Assembly: GCA_029959325.1 (NCBI GenBank)
Contig: JASCPF010000007.1
Location: forward strand, 1-64,000
DNA length: 64,000 nucleotides
Direction: 5' to 3'
DNA from: Microbacteriaceae bacterium PS02068
Lineage (GTDB): Bacteria > Actinomycetota > Actinomycetes > Actinomycetales > Microbacteriaceae
Positions within the stretch are counted from its first letter, which is position 1. Every line of letters begins with the position of its first letter. A program made the translations under genes and the position numbers. Below, piece by piece: positions 18,284 through 27,770 of the stretch. The notes beneath the pieces are model-generated. The model made no database searches. It had not been told where the DNA came from and saw nothing but the letters and a program-made list of their open reading frames with translations.

Positions 18284-19749
18284 TGCCCGAAACGCCGCCG
18301 AACGACGACGAGTTCGCCGACCTCTTCAGTCGCCTGCCCACCGCGGCCGCACCCTCGTCCGGATCTGCGCCGGAGCCCGCGTCGGGACCTGCGCCCGCCT
18401 CTGCACCGACCGGTGCACCCGCGCCCATCTCACGGCGGGCAGCACGGGAGCGCGCGGCCGCAGGTTCGTCAGCGCCCGCTCCCGTGGCGGCCACTCCCGC
18501 GGCACCCGCGCCCGCAGCACCCGCATCAGCGTCGCCGCAGCCGATCGCCGCGCCCCGCGCCCCGCAGTCGTCTCAGCCGCTGGACGCCCTGTTCTCGGCC
18601 GAGCTCGACGAAGACGAGCGCGCGCGAAAGGCCCGCCACAAGCGCGACCGCCGCAAGAGCCGCATCGCCGGCTGGGTCGTCTTCGCGGTCATCCTCGCGA
18701 TTCTGGGCGGCCTCACCGCCGGCGGCTTCTACGTCTGGAACACGTACGAGGACAAGATCCGCGCCTTCATGGGCTGGGAAGAGCCGAAGGACTACGCCGA
18801 GGGCCAGGCCACGGGCGACGTCAGCGTGACGATCGTCACGGGCGACACCGGCTCGACGATCTCGAAGACGCTGTTCGACGCGGGGGTCACGAAGACATCC
18901 AGCGCCTTCTACGACTACCTCATCAAGACCGGGCAGAACCCGACCTTCCAGCCGGGCGTCTACACGCTGCAGAAGCAGATGACCTCGGCGGCCGCTCTGA
19001 CGGCGCTCAAAGATCCTGCCAACAAGCAGGAGTTCACCGCGCAGCTGCCCGAGGGGCTGACGGTCGCGGACAGCCTGCAGCGACTCTCGGACGGACTCGG
19101 CATCCCGCTCGCCGACCTCCAGGCTGCGATCGCCGACCCGACGGTCTACGGCGTCACGGCTGACCCTGCCGTCGTCGCCGCCGGCGGGCAGCCGCTGGAA
19201 GGCTGGCTCTTCCCCGCGACGTACACGTTCGATCCCGGCGTCACGGCGCAGCAGGTGATCCAGACGCTCGTCGACCGCACGATAAAGTCGCTGGATGCCG
19301 CGGGCGTACCCGCCGACCAGCGCCAGAGAGTGCTCACCACGGCATCGATCATCCAGCGCGAAGCGCGCGTGCACGACGACTTCTACAAAGTGTCGCGCGT
19401 GATCTCGAACCGGCTCGCCGACGGCATGCAGCTGCAGATGGACTCGACGGCGCAGTTCGGCTACGGCGAGCTGCACGACGGCACCGCCAGCTCGTCGGCC
19501 GAGGCCCTGGCCGACAAGAACCCGTGGAACACCTACGTCGTGGCAGGCCTGCCCGTCGGCCCGATCTCGAACCCGGGCGACACCGCGATCGATGCCGCCA
19601 TGCATCCTGCCGAGGGCAACTGGCTGTACTTCGTGACGTGGAACATGGACACCGGCGAGACGATCTTCTCGGCGACCTATCCAGAGCAGCAGCAGGGCAT
19701 CGACAAGTGGCACGAGTGGTGCGCGGCGAACGACAATCGCGGATGCTGA
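18283..19749 (+). CDS. mltG: Endolytic murein transglycosylase MltG
   Basis: Membrane-bound lytic transglycosylase that cuts nascent peptidoglycan strands and limits glycan length. 488 residues: residues 1-125 are an Ala/Pro-rich cytoplasmic region (probably disordered), one membrane helix follows at about 127-150 (IAGWVVFAVILAILGGLTAGGFYVW), then a LysM-like subdomain and the YceG catalytic domain. The catalytic Glu is in IIQREARVHDD near residue 361. PEGNWLYFVTWN near the end is also family-typical. The N-terminal extension is much longer than in E. coli, as usual in actinobacteria. Confidence 0.94.
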   Translation: MPETPPNDDEFADLFSRLPTAAAPSSGSAPEPASGPAPASAPTGAPAPISRRAARERAAAGSSAPAPVAATPAAPAPAAPASASPQPIAAPRAPQSSQPLDALFSAELDEDERARKARHKRDRRKSRIAGWVVFAVILAILGGLTAGGFYVWNTYEDKIRAFMGWEEPKDYAEGQATGDVSVTIVTGDTGSTISKTLFDAGVTKTSSAFYDYLIKTGQNPTFQPGVYTLQKQMTSAAALTALKDPANKQEFTAQLPEGLTVADSLQRLSDGLGIPLADLQAAIADPTVYGVTADPAVVAAGGQPLEGWLFPATYTFDPGVTAQQVIQTLVDRTIKSLDAAGVPADQRQRVLTTASIIQREARVHDDFYKVSRVISNRLADGMQLQMDSTAQFGYGELHDGTASSSAEALADKNPWNTYVVAGLPVGPISNPGDTAIDAAMHPAEGNWLYFVTWNMDTGETIFSATYPEQQQGIDKWHEWCAANDNRGC

Positions 19750-19753
19750 GGGC

Positions 19754-20617
19754 ATGACCGCCCTCGAGGCCGCGAGCGCCCTCGAGGTCTGGGGCGATCC
19801 GATTGCGCACAGCAAGTCACCCCAGATCCACGCCGCCGCGTACGCGGAACTCGGCTGGGACTGGTCATATGGTCGGCGGCCGGTCTCCGAAGGTGCGTTC
19901 GGCGCCGAGCTCGCAGGCATCGACGGCTCGCTCCGCGGCCTGTCGCTCACGTATCCGCTCAAGAGTGTCGCGTTCGAGGCAGCCGCGACGCGCGATCGCT
20001 TCGCGGATCTCACGGGCGCCGTCAACACGCTGCTGCTGACCGGCGACGCGCCGCGCGGCTTCAACACCGACGTCGGCGGCATTGCGGCCGACCTCCGCGA
20101 TCACGGCATCGACGGCGCGCCGCGCGCGCGGATCGTCGGGGCGGGCGCGACCGCAACATCGGCGCTCGTCGCCCTCGGTGAGCTGGGCACCGAGCACGTC
20201 GAGGTCATCGCCCGCCGCCCCGAGGCAGCACGCCCCCTCATCGCGCTGGGGGAGCGGATCGGCGTGCGCGTCGACGTGACGGCGATGGATGCCGTGGCAT
20301 CCGCCCGCTCGGCGACGTCGCCGGAGGTCGCGCTGACGCTCTCCACTCTCCCCGGCGGCACCGCGCTGCCGAGCGACGTCACGACCGCGCTGGCGGAAGC
20401 GGGGGGACTGCTGTACGACGTCGTCTACGGGCACTGGCCCACGCCGCTCGCCACCGCGTGGCACCGGGTCGGCGGCACCGCGGTGAACGGTCTCGGCATG
20501 CTGCTGCAGCAGGCGGTGCGGCAGATCCGGATCTTCGCCACCGGCGACGCCGACGAGCCGCTGCCGCGCGAGGACGTCGTCGTGGGCGTCATGCGCCGCG
20601 CGCTCATGGGAGACTAG
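19754..20617 (+). CDS. aroE: Shikimate dehydrogenase
   Basis: NADP-dependent reduction of 3-dehydroshikimate to shikimate. 287 residues: substrate-binding N-terminus with [25 protein letters not shown], the SLTYPLKS segment with the catalytic Lys, and a cofactor motif [13 protein letters not shown]. The start lies 4 bases after the mltG stop. First gene of aroE-aroC-aroK-aroB-aroQ. GGATGCC and GGCATCC occur back to back at 20287-20302. Confidence 0.94.
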   Translation: MTALEAASALEVWGDPIAHSKSPQIHAAAYAELGWDWSYGRRPVSEGAFGAELAGIDGSLRGLSLTYPLKSVAFEAAATRDRFADLTGAVNTLLLTGDAPRGFNTDVGGIAADLRDHGIDGAPRARIVGAGATATSALVALGELGTEHVEVIARRPEAARPLIALGERIGVRVDVTAMDAVASARSATSPEVALTLSTLPGGTALPSDVTTALAEAGGLLYDVVYGHWPTPLATAWHRVGGTAVNGLGMLLQQAVRQIRIFATGDADEPLPREDVVVGVMRRALMGD

Positions 20618-20621
20618 ACGA

Positions 20622-21833
20622 ATGCTCCGCGTGCTCACGGCCGGCGAATCGCACGGCCCCGAACTCGTCGCCTTCATGGAGGGTCTGCCGTCCGGCGTCC
20701 CGATCTCGCGCGCCGCCATCCAGGCCGATCTCGCGCGCCGCAAGCTCGGCTACGGCCGCGGCTCGCGGATGAAGTTCGAGGAGGACGAACTCACCATCTC
20801 GGCCGGCGTCCGCCATGGACTCTCGATCGGCAGCCCGATCGCGTTGCGCGTCGGCAACACCGAATGGCCGAAGTGGACCGAGGTCATGAGCGCCGAGCCG
20901 GTGGAACTCACCGAAATGTCGCGCGGTCGCGGCGCCGCGCTCACCCGCCCGCGCCCCGGGCACGCCGACCTCGTCGGCATGCAGAAGTACGGCTTCGACG
21001 AGGCCCGCCCGATCCTCGAGCGCGCGAGCGCCCGCGAGACCGCCGCGCGCGTCGCCCTCGGCGCCATCGCCCGGTCGTTCCTCGGCGAGCTGGGCATCCG
21101 ACTGGTGAGCCACACGCTGTCGATCGGCCCCGTGCAGGTGCCCGAGGGAGCCGCGCTGCCGACACCCGACGACGTCGATGCGCTGGATGCCGATCCGCTG
21201 CGCTGCTTCGATGCCGAGACCTCCGCGGCGATGGTCGCCGAGGTCGATGCCGCGAAGAAGGACGGTGACACCCTCGGGGGCATCGTCGAGGTGCTCGCGT
21301 ACGGCCTGCCGCCCGGGCTCGGGTCGCACGTGCAGTGGGACCGCCGCCTCGACGGCAAGCTCGCGCAGGCGATCATGTCGATCCAGGCGATCAAGGGCGT
21401 CGAGGTCGGCGACGGCTTCGAGACGACCCGTCGCCGCGGCTCGGCCGCGCACGACGAGCTGTTCGCCGCCGAGGGCGGCATCACGCGGTCGTCCGATCGC
21501 GCGGGCGGGACGGAGGGCGGCATGTCCACCGGCACCGTGCTGCGCGTGCGCGCCGGCATGAAGCCCATCGCCACCGTGCCGCACTCGCTGCGCACGATCG
21601 ACGTCGCCACCGGCGAGACCGCCTCGGCCCATCACCAGCGCTCCGACGTGTGCGCGGTTCCGGCAGCGGGCGTCGTGGCAGAGGCGATGGTGGCGATCGT
21701 GCTCGCCGAGTCGGTGCTGGAGAAGTTCGGCGGCGATGCGATCGCCGAGACCCGACGCAACCTCGAGGGGTATCTCGCCGCGATCCCGGAGCTGCTGCAC
21801 ACGGCATCCGACAGCGACCTCGCGCTCGGATGA
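20622..21833 (+). CDS. aroC: Chorismate synthase
   Basis: FMN-dependent last step to chorismate. 403 residues, with the three chorismate synthase signatures: [12 protein letters not shown] at the N-terminus, [17 protein letters not shown], and the [12 protein letters not shown] region near the C-terminus with [16 protein letters not shown] before it. 4 bases after aroE, and ATGA overlap with aroK. Confidence 0.97.
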   Translation: MLRVLTAGESHGPELVAFMEGLPSGVPISRAAIQADLARRKLGYGRGSRMKFEEDELTISAGVRHGLSIGSPIALRVGNTEWPKWTEVMSAEPVELTEMSRGRGAALTRPRPGHADLVGMQKYGFDEARPILERASARETAARVALGAIARSFLGELGIRLVSHTLSIGPVQVPEGAALPTPDDVDALDADPLRCFDAETSAAMVAEVDAAKKDGDTLGGIVEVLAYGLPPGLGSHVQWDRRLDGKLAQAIMSIQAIKGVEVGDGFETTRRRGSAAHDELFAAEGGITRSSDRAGGTEGGMSTGTVLRVRAGMKPIATVPHSLRTIDVATGETASAHHQRSDVCAVPAAGVVAEAMVAIVLAESVLEKFGGDAIAETRRNLEGYLAAIPELLHTASDSDLALG

Positions 21834-22351
21834 GCGTGCCGTCGATCGTTCTGATCGGGCCGATGGGAGCGGGGAAGACCAGCGTCGGGCGCCGCGTATC
21901 TCGCGCTCTCGATCGCCCCTTCCTCGACACCGACAAGATCGTCGTGCGCGACCACGGCCCGATTCCCGAGCTGTTCGAGACCCACGGCGAGGCGCACTTC
22001 CGGGGGCTCGAGCGTGCCGCGGTGAGCGAGGCGCTGGCATCCGGCGGAGTCATCGCCCTCGGCGGCGGTGCGGTGCTCGATTCCGACACGCGCGCCGATC
22101 TGAAAGCGCACCGTGTGGTGCTGCTCACGGTGCAGCCGCACATCGTCGCCGCGCGCATCGGCGGCGGCGCGCGGCCGCTGCTGACGGGCGAAGACCCGGT
22201 CGCCCGGTGGACCCGGATCTTCGAAGAGCGTCGCGCCGTCTACGACGAGGTCGCCGACGTCGCGTTCGACACGTCGTCGGGCCCGCTCGTCGACGTCGTG
22301 AATCGCATCGTCGACTGGGCGCACGCGAAACCGTCGCAGGAGGACGCATGA
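21830..22351 (+). CDS. aroK: Shikimate kinase
   Basis: ATP-dependent 3-phosphorylation of shikimate. 173 residues from ATG 21830, which overlaps the aroC stop (ATGA). P-loop [11 protein letters not shown] at residues 9-19, shikimate-binding Asp in [17 protein letters not shown], the GGGAV loop, and the lid arginine in [14 protein letters not shown] overlap with aroB. Confidence 0.95.
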   Translation: MSVPSIVLIGPMGAGKTSVGRRVSRALDRPFLDTDKIVVRDHGPIPELFETHGEAHFRGLERAAVSEALASGGVIALGGGAVLDSDTRADLKAHRVVLLTVQPHIVAARIGGGARPLLTGEDPVARWTRIFEERRAVYDEVADVAFDTSSGPLVDVVNRIVDWAHAKPSQEDA

Positions 22352-23430
22352 GCGAGAACACCGTCATCACCGTCGCGGGCGCCGAGCCCTACGACATCAC
22401 GATCGGGCGGGGCATCCTGCCGCTGGTCGCGGATGCGTTGCCCGAGGCATCCCGCAAGGTGCTCGTCGTGCACCCGCCGACCCTCGCGGCGCAGGCCGCT
22501 GAACTGCGCGAGCTGCTCGCCACGTCGGGCGACCGGCAGGTGCTGCTCGCCGAGATCCCCGACGCCGAGCAGGGCAAGCGTGTCGAGGTCGCGGCCTTCT
22601 GTTGGCAGGTCATGGGGCAGGCCGACTTCACGCGCACCGACGCGGTCGTCGGCTTCGGCGGGGGAGCGGTCACCGACCTTGCCGGTTTCGTCGCGGCGAC
22701 CTGGCTGCGCGGCGTCGCCCTCGTGCAGGTTCCGACCACCGTGCTCGGGATGGTGGATGCCGCGGTCGGCGGCAAGACCGGCATCAACACCAATGAGGGC
22801 AAGAACCTCGTCGGGGCGTTCTGGCCGCCGCGGGCCGTGATCTGCGACCTCGCCCTGCTCGACTCGCTCAGCCGCAACGAGCGCGTCGCGGGGTTCGCCG
22901 AGGTCGTCAAGGCCGGATTCATCTGGTACCCCGAGATCCTCGACCTGATCGAGGCCGATCCCGAGGCCGCCGTCGACCCGGCATCCCCGGCGTTCCGACG
23001 CTGCATCGAACTCGCGATCGACATGAAGGCGCGGGTCGTCGGCGAAGACCTGCGCGAGGCGGGCCTGCGCGAGATCCTCAACTATGGCCACACCCTCGGG
23101 CACGCGATCGAGCACGCCGAGCGCTACCAGTGGCGCCACGGCGCCGCGATCTCGGTCGGCATGATGTTCGCCGCCGAGCTCTCGCGCCTCGCCGGGCGAC
23201 TCTCGGATGCCTCCGCACAGCGCCACCGCGACATCCTCGAGTTGCTCGGGCTGCCGACCGGGTACCGGTCGGGCGCGTTCCGTCAGCTGCTCGCGACCAT
23301 GCAGCGCGACAAGAAGACCCGCGGCTCGATGCTGCGCTTCATCGTGCTCGACGAGATCGGCAAGCCCACGGTGCTGCAGGCGCCCGACGAGTCGCTGCTG
23401 TTCGCCGCGTACCAGGAGATCGGCGAGTAG
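22348..23430 (+). CDS. aroB: 3-dehydroquinate synthase
   Basis: NAD- and metal-dependent cyclisation of DAHP to 3-dehydroquinate. 360 residues from ATG 22348 with AGGAGG 4 bases upstream; the frame is open further upstream but only as a shadow of aroK. Motifs: GFGGGAVTDLAGFVAATWLRG, VPTTVLGMVDAAVGGKTGIN, and metal-binding ILNYGHTLGHAIEH. Family length is normal. Confidence 0.96.
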   Translation: MSENTVITVAGAEPYDITIGRGILPLVADALPEASRKVLVVHPPTLAAQAAELRELLATSGDRQVLLAEIPDAEQGKRVEVAAFCWQVMGQADFTRTDAVVGFGGGAVTDLAGFVAATWLRGVALVQVPTTVLGMVDAAVGGKTGINTNEGKNLVGAFWPPRAVICDLALLDSLSRNERVAGFAEVVKAGFIWYPEILDLIEADPEAAVDPASPAFRRCIELAIDMKARVVGEDLREAGLREILNYGHTLGHAIEHAERYQWRHGAAISVGMMFAAELSRLAGRLSDASAQRHRDILELLGLPTGYRSGAFRQLLATMQRDKKTRGSMLRFIVLDEIGKPTVLQAPDESLLFAAYQEIGE

Positions 23431-23440
23431 CACCGCCCGG

Positions 23441-23453
23441 TAAGGTGCAGAGC
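23441..23453 (+). promoter_or_regulatory. -10 element of aroQ (leaderless start)
   Basis: TAAGGT at 23441-23446 ends seven bases before GTG 23454, suggesting that aroQ has its own leaderless transcript besides read-through from aroB. Confidence 0.45.
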
Positions 23454-23909
23454 GTGACCGAACGCCGCCTCCTGCTCGTGAACGGGCCGAACCTCAACCT
23501 GCTCGGCACCCGCGAGCCCGAGGTGTACGGCCATGACACGCTGGCCGATGTCGAGCGGATCGCGACCGACGCCGCCGCCGCGCACGGCTTCGAGGTGACG
23601 GCGGTGCAGAGCAACCACGAGGGCGTACTCATCGACGCGATCCACGCGGCGCGCACGACCTGCGCGGGCATCGTGATCAACCCCGGTGGCCTCACCCACA
23701 CGTCGGTCGTGCTTCGCGACGCGCTCTCAGGCGTCGCGCTGCCCGTCGCCGAGGTGCACATCTCTGACGTCTACGCGCGCGAGGAGTTCCGTCACTTCTC
23801 CTACGTGCGCGACGTGGCTCTCGTGCATGTCATCGGCGAGGGCACAGCCGGGTACACCCGCGCAGTCGACGCGCTCATCGACGTAATCGCGGGACGCGCC
23901 GAGGGCTGA
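23454..23909 (+). CDS. aroQ: Type II 3-dehydroquinate dehydratase
   Basis: Dehydrates 3-dehydroquinate to 3-dehydroshikimate. 151 residues from GTG 23454. Type II signature NGPNLNLLGTREPEVYG with the catalytic Tyr25, NPGGLTHTSVVLRDAL, and VAEVHISDVYAREEFRHFS with the catalytic His. Completes the shikimate block together with aroE, C, K and B; the DAHP synthase and EPSP synthase genes are not in the window. Confidence 0.96.
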   Translation: MTERRLLLVNGPNLNLLGTREPEVYGHDTLADVERIATDAAAAHGFEVTAVQSNHEGVLIDAIHAARTTCAGIVINPGGLTHTSVVLRDALSGVALPVAEVHISDVYAREEFRHFSYVRDVALVHVIGEGTAGYTRAVDALIDVIAGRAEG

Positions 23910-23992
23910 CCTGGTTTGCATCTCTTGCGCTGAGACGCAAGGGGGAGCGCGGGCCGTCGCGGCGGCGTATCGTCGCTCCGCGGAGGTATCCA

Positions 23993-24490
23993 ATGCGCAA
24001 TCGGATAGCAGTCGCAGCCATCATCCTCACAGCCGGAATGAGTCTCGCCGCATGTGCGAGCACCACGGGATCGACGCCGTCGGCACCGCCCTCGACATCG
24101 CTCTCGGCGACGTCTCCGATGTCGCCCCAGCCATCCGCGACGATGAACACCCCGTCCACCTCGCCGAGCGCGGGGGCATCCGATCTCTCCGCTGTGGAGG
24201 GGACGTGGTGCAGCGCCGACGAACCCGACAACTGCATGACGGTAGGCCCCGGGGGCTCGCCCGTCGTCGCCGCAGACGACGATTCGGGTGCCGCTCCGTG
24301 CCTCACCGTCCGCGTCGGCGACGACGGCGGCTCCGCCGGGATCTACTGCCCGAAAGGCGTCAGCTCGGGCGTCACGCTGGACACGTCCTCGGACAACACG
24401 GGGTACGACCGGCTTTTCACGTCGCAGGCTTTGCCGTATGCGCAGACCTGGTACCGCGCCGACGACGTCTCGGCGGCCACGCAGGGCTGA
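23993..24490 (+). CDS. Secreted lipoprotein of unknown function
   Basis: 165 residues. The N-terminus MRNRIAVAAIILTAGMSLAAC is a lipoprotein signal peptide with lipobox LAAC and lipidation at Cys21. A Ser/Thr/Pro-rich linker follows to about residue 65, then a compact domain with cysteines (GTWCSADEPDNC, AAPCLTV, GIYCPKG) that could form disulfides. CGGAGG lies about 6 bases before ATG 23993. Not recognised as a named family. It is the first gene of a segment that interrupts the aroQ-efp synteny usual in relatives. Confidence 0.75.
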   Translation: MRNRIAVAAIILTAGMSLAACASTTGSTPSAPPSTSLSATSPMSPQPSATMNTPSTSPSAGASDLSAVEGTWCSADEPDNCMTVGPGGSPVVAADDDSGAAPCLTVRVGDDGGSAGIYCPKGVSSGVTLDTSSDNTGYDRLFTSQALPYAQTWYRADDVSAATQG

Positions 24491-24500
24491 GCGGTGTGAA

Positions 24501-24519
24501 GGCGGCGACCGGCGCCGCC
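24501..24519. terminator. Possible bidirectional hairpin between convergent genes
   Basis: GGCGGC and GCCGCC pair around GACCGGC in the short gap between the lipoprotein stop (24490) and the MFS stop (24533). No T-run, so a weak candidate. Confidence 0.35.
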
Positions 24520-24532
24520 GACGAAGGTCGGT

Positions 24533-25993
24533 TCAGCCTTCGATCGAGGCGACCACGGGGGCGACGAGCGCGGGGGCGGGTTCGCTCGTCGTGCGGCCCG
24601 GCAGCACGAAGCACACCCCGATCGCGACCACGGTGAACCCGACCGCCCACCAGAACGCGATGTCGAAACCGTGCGCGAAGTCGGCGGGCGAGGTCGCGCC
24701 GCGCACGGCCGACTCGAGGATGACGGCGAGCACCGCAGTGCCGAAGGCACCGCCGACCTGCTGCGCGAGCCGCCCGATCATGCTCGCGTGCGGCACCACG
24801 TCGCGCTCGAGACCGACGAATGCGACCGACATGACCGGAATCATCACGGCACCCATGCCGAAGCCGCGCAGCACGAGCACTCCGCCGAGCAGCCAAGCGC
24901 TCGTCGAGGCGTCGGCGAATGCGAACGGCACGGTCGCGGCACCCATGATGACGAAGCCGGCGATCGCGACGACTCGCGCTCCGATCGCGTCGGTGAGGCG
25001 ACCGGCGATCGTGCGGCTGAGCAGCGCGCCGACACCCTGAGGTATGAGCAGCAACGCGGCGCCCAGGGCATCAGCGCCGTGCACGATCTGGAAGAAGAGC
25101 GGGAGCAGCAGCATGGCACCGTAGAGCGAGGCGCCCGAGAGGAACATCACGGCGGAGGACGATCCGACCGATCGGCGGCGCAGGAGTCCGATGTCGATGA
25201 GCCCGGTGCCGGCTTTGCGCACCTGCACGACGACGAATGCTCCGAGCAGGACGAGCCCGGCCATCAGCGGAATCCAGACGTCGCCGCGGGCGAAGCCGCC
25301 GTCGCCACCGGCGCCCGACAATCCGTACAGAATCCCGACCAGGGCGGGGGAGATGAGGATCAGCCCGAGCCAGTCCAGCCTCACCCCCGGCCGAGGAGCG
25401 TCCGCCGGCAGCATTCGCCAGGCCAGCAGCAGACCGGCGACGCACAACGGCACGTTCACCCAGAACAGCCAGCGCCAGTCGCCCGCATTCAGGATGAGTC
25501 CGCCGATGACCGGGCCGAGAATCGGTCCGAGTGCCATCGGCAGGCTCACGGTCGCCATCAGCCGCCCGAGGTTCACGCCGCTCGGCACCCGCTGGATCGC
25601 GAGGGTCGCCATGAGCGGCATCATGAGGCCGCCACCGAAACCCTGCACGACCCGGAACGCGATGAGGCTCGGCGCGTCCCACGCGAGGCTGCAGGCGATG
25701 GATGCCATCAGGAAGATCGTCAGCGCGATCATCCAGAGTCGTTTGCCGCCGAGCCTCGCCTGCGCCCACCCGACGACCGGGATCGCGACGCCGAGTGCGA
25801 GGAGGTATCCGGTGGTCACCCACTGGATCGTCGATATCGATACGTCGAGGTCGGTCGCGAGCGTCTTCAGCGCGATGCTCATGATCGTCGAATCGAAGAT
25901 CACCGCCATCCCGCCCACCATCAGCACCAGGGCGCTGACGATGGCCGAGCGAGGAACGGCGGGCGACCCAGACACGGCGGGCGAGGTGATCAT
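24533..25993 (-). CDS. MFS drug-efflux transporter, DHA2 (EmrB/QacA) family
   Basis: 486 residues from ATG 25993. About 14 hydrophobic helices as expected for DHA2 proton antiporters. Helix 1 carries the D-S/T-T-I-M-x-x-A-L signature (IFDSTIMSIALKTLA); motif C-like GPILGPVIGGLIL is in helix 5; GRLTDAIGAR matches motif A in the second half. Divergent from a TetR gene 72 bases away, the classic layout of a repressor and the pump it controls. Likely exports a toxic organic compound; substrate unknown. The pair interrupts an otherwise conserved gene order. Confidence 0.88.
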   Translation of the reverse strand: MITSPAVSGSPAVPRSAIVSALVLMVGGMAVIFDSTIMSIALKTLATDLDVSISTIQWVTTGYLLALGVAIPVVGWAQARLGGKRLWMIALTIFLMASIACSLAWDAPSLIAFRVVQGFGGGLMMPLMATLAIQRVPSGVNLGRLMATVSLPMALGPILGPVIGGLILNAGDWRWLFWVNVPLCVAGLLLAWRMLPADAPRPGVRLDWLGLILISPALVGILYGLSGAGGDGGFARGDVWIPLMAGLVLLGAFVVVQVRKAGTGLIDIGLLRRRSVGSSSAVMFLSGASLYGAMLLLPLFFQIVHGADALGAALLLIPQGVGALLSRTIAGRLTDAIGARVVAIAGFVIMGAATVPFAFADASTSAWLLGGVLVLRGFGMGAVMIPVMSVAFVGLERDVVPHASMIGRLAQQVGGAFGTAVLAVILESAVRGATSPADFAHGFDIAFWWAVGFTVVAIGVCFVLPGRTTSEPAPALVAPVVASIEG

Positions 25994-26009
25994 GGTGTGT
26001 CCTCTACAA

Positions 26010-26025
26010 GATACGGGACTGTATC
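26010..26025. promoter_or_regulatory. Candidate TetR operator in the MFS/tetR divergent promoter
   Basis: GATAC and GTATC are inverted around GGGACT. The site lies 17-32 bases upstream of the MFS start and overlaps a TATCTT -10 candidate on the minus strand, so a bound repressor would block pump transcription. The regulator's own -10 (TAAGAT, 26054-26059) is about 29 bases further on. Confidence 0.5.
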
Positions 26026-26053
26026 CAACAGTCGCGATGGTACGCCGATGCGA

Positions 26054-26065
26054 TAAGATACACAA
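26054..26065 (+). promoter_or_regulatory. -10 element of the tetR gene (leaderless start)
   Basis: TAAGAT at 26054-26059, six bases before ATG 26066. No Shine-Dalgarno sequence. Confidence 0.5.
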
Positions 26066-26677
26066 ATGAATCTTACGAAGCCGCAACGGCGACGCGGGGA
26101 AGAGCTCGCGACCGCGATCCTCGACGCGGGCTGGAGCATCCTGCGCGAGGCGGGCTACCAGGGGTTCACCATCGACGCGGTCGCCGAACGGGCGGGGACC
26201 AGCCGGTCGGTGCTGTACCGACGATGGGAGGATCGGACGGTTCTGCTCGATGCCGTGCTCGCCTACGGACTGAACCTCGGGCGGAGGGAAGAGCCGGACG
26301 ACACCGGATCCCTCCGCGGCGACGTCCTCGCCGCCCTGCGCCACGCGAACGACCGACGCACGCCGATCGCGCCCCTCATGAGTGCGTTCCTCGGGCAGTA
26401 CTACGAGGCATCCGGCCGCAGCTTCGCGGAGCTGCGCGCTCAGGCGTTCGGAGCACACTCCGCTCGGTCGCTGCAGACGATCCTCGACCGCGCCGTGGCG
26501 CGGAGCGAAGTCGATCCCGCGAAGCTCACCCCGCGGGTGCGGTCGGTGGCGACCGACCTCTTCCGCCACGATCTGCTGATGAACGCGAAGCCGCTGGCCG
26601 ACGAGGACATCGTCACGATCGTCGACGAGGTGTTCCTGCCGCTGGTGCGCCCGGCGGGGTGGACGGCGATCCCGTAA
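26066..26677 (+). CDS. TetR/AcrR-family transcriptional regulator
   Basis: 203 residues. The N-terminal helix-turn-helix is typical: GEELATAILDAGWSILREAGYQGFTIDAVAERAGTSRSVLYRRWEDR at about residues 12-58, followed by a variable ligand-binding domain. Expected to repress the divergent MFS gene and respond to its substrate. Its TAA stop (26675-26677) is part of the efp -10 hexamer. Confidence 0.9.
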   Translation: MNLTKPQRRRGEELATAILDAGWSILREAGYQGFTIDAVAERAGTSRSVLYRRWEDRTVLLDAVLAYGLNLGRREEPDDTGSLRGDVLAALRHANDRRTPIAPLMSAFLGQYYEASGRSFAELRAQAFGAHSARSLQTILDRAVARSEVDPAKLTPRVRSVATDLFRHDLLMNAKPLADEDIVTIVDEVFLPLVRPAGWTAIP

Positions 26678-26680
26678 GAT
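26675..26680 (+). promoter_or_regulatory. -10 element of efp overlapping the tetR stop codon
   Basis: TAAGAT begins on the TAA stop of the upstream gene and lies about 72 bases before efp. Confidence 0.5.
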
Positions 26681-26706
26681 GGACCGCTGGGCCGCGCGCC
26701 CGCCGC

Positions 26707-26728
26707 ACTTCGACAAGCACAGCGACCG
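26707..26728 (+). repeat. Family A repeat, degenerate copy in the efp leader
   Basis: CACTTCGACAAGCACAGC followed by GACC matches the rarA copy at 19 of 22 positions. Non-coding here, within the efp 5' leader. Confidence 0.6.
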
Positions 26729-26752
26729 ACGTTAGAACGGAACTCCACACTC

Positions 26753-27313
26753 ATGGCATCCACTGCAGACATCAAGAACGGCGTCGTCCTCAACATCGAC
26801 GGGCAGCTCTGGAGCGTCGTGGAGTTCCAGCACGTCAAGCCGGGCAAGGGCGGCGCGTTCGTGCGCACCAAGCTCAAGAGCGTGATGAGCGGCAAGGTCG
26901 TCGACCGCACGTTCAACGCGGGCGCGAAGATCGAAACCGAGAACGTCGACCGCCGCGACTTCACCTACCTGTACAACGACGGCGACAGCTTCGTGTTCAT
27001 GGACGTCGACAACTACGACCAGCTCTCGGTGTCGGCCGCGACCGTCGGCGACGCGGCGAACTTCCTGCTCGAGAACCAGCAGGTGCAGATCGCCCTCAAC
27101 AACGACAACCCGCTCTACGTCGAGATGCCCGCCTCGGTCGTCCTCGAGATCACCTACACCGAGCCCGGCCTGCAGGGCGACCGCTCATCGGCGGGCACGA
27201 AGCCCGCGACCGTTGAGACCGGCTACGAGATCCAGGTGCCGCTGTTCGTCGAGCAGGGGACGAAGGTCAAGGTCGACACTCGCACGGGCGACTACCTCGG
27301 CCGCGTCAACTGA
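26753..27313 (+). CDS. efp: Translation elongation factor P
   Basis: Relieves ribosome stalling at polyproline. 186 residues, three beta-barrel domains. The loop that reaches the peptidyl-transfer centre reads [12 protein letters not shown], with the tip Lys at about residue 32; in many actinobacteria this loop is PGKGP, here PGKGG. The C-terminal signature [23 protein letters not shown] is present. ATG 26753 heads efp-nusB. No EpmA-type modification gene is nearby. Confidence 0.96.
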   Translation: MASTADIKNGVVLNIDGQLWSVVEFQHVKPGKGGAFVRTKLKSVMSGKVVDRTFNAGAKIETENVDRRDFTYLYNDGDSFVFMDVDNYDQLSVSAATVGDAANFLLENQQVQIALNNDNPLYVEMPASVVLEITYTEPGLQGDRSSAGTKPATVETGYEIQVPLFVEQGTKVKVDTRTGDYLGRVN

Positions 27314-27331
27314 CGACCGGCGCCTGAGCAC

Positions 27332-27742
27332 ATGAGCGCACGCTCCAAGGCGCGCAAGCGCGCCCTCGACATCCTGTACCAGTCCGACATCCGCGGTGAC
27401 GAGCTCGCCGTGACCCTCGCCGCAGAGGCGAAGCGCGCGGCGAGCGAGCCCGCCCGTGAGGCCTCGTGGCTGTACGCCCGCGAGATCGTCGACGGCGTCA
27501 TCGACAACGGCGACGCGATCGACGAGCAGATCGTCACTCACGCGCGCGACTGGAAGATCGAGCGCATGCCCGCCGTCGACCGCGCGATCCTGCGCATCGG
27601 CGTCTGGGAAGTCCTCTTCAACGACGAGGTGCCGACCGCGGTCGCGATCGACGAGGCGGTCGAACTCGCCAAGGAGTTCTCGACCGACGATTCCGGCTCG
27701 TTCGTGCACGGCGTGCTCGCGCGTATCGACCGGGCCGGCTGA
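27332..27742 (+). CDS. nusB: Transcription antitermination factor NusB
   Basis: Part of the rRNA antitermination complex with NusE (S10). 136 residues, all-helical, with ARKRALDILYQSDIRG at the N-terminus and FVHGVLARI at the C-terminus, both family signatures, and VPTAVAIDEAVELAKEFSTDDS. 18 bases after efp, the usual efp-nusB pair. Confidence 0.95.
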   Translation: MSARSKARKRALDILYQSDIRGDELAVTLAAEAKRAASEPAREASWLYAREIVDGVIDNGDAIDEQIVTHARDWKIERMPAVDRAILRIGVWEVLFNDEVPTAVAIDEAVELAKEFSTDDSGSFVHGVLARIDRAG

Positions 27743-27770
27743 CGCGGCACTGTCGGAGCGGGCGGGCAGG

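Noticed and set aside
27456-27770. N-terminal extension of the SNF2 gene across nusB
   Set aside because: This frame is nusB read in another phase, rich in Arg, Ser and Thr, with no homology. SNF2 starts at 27771.
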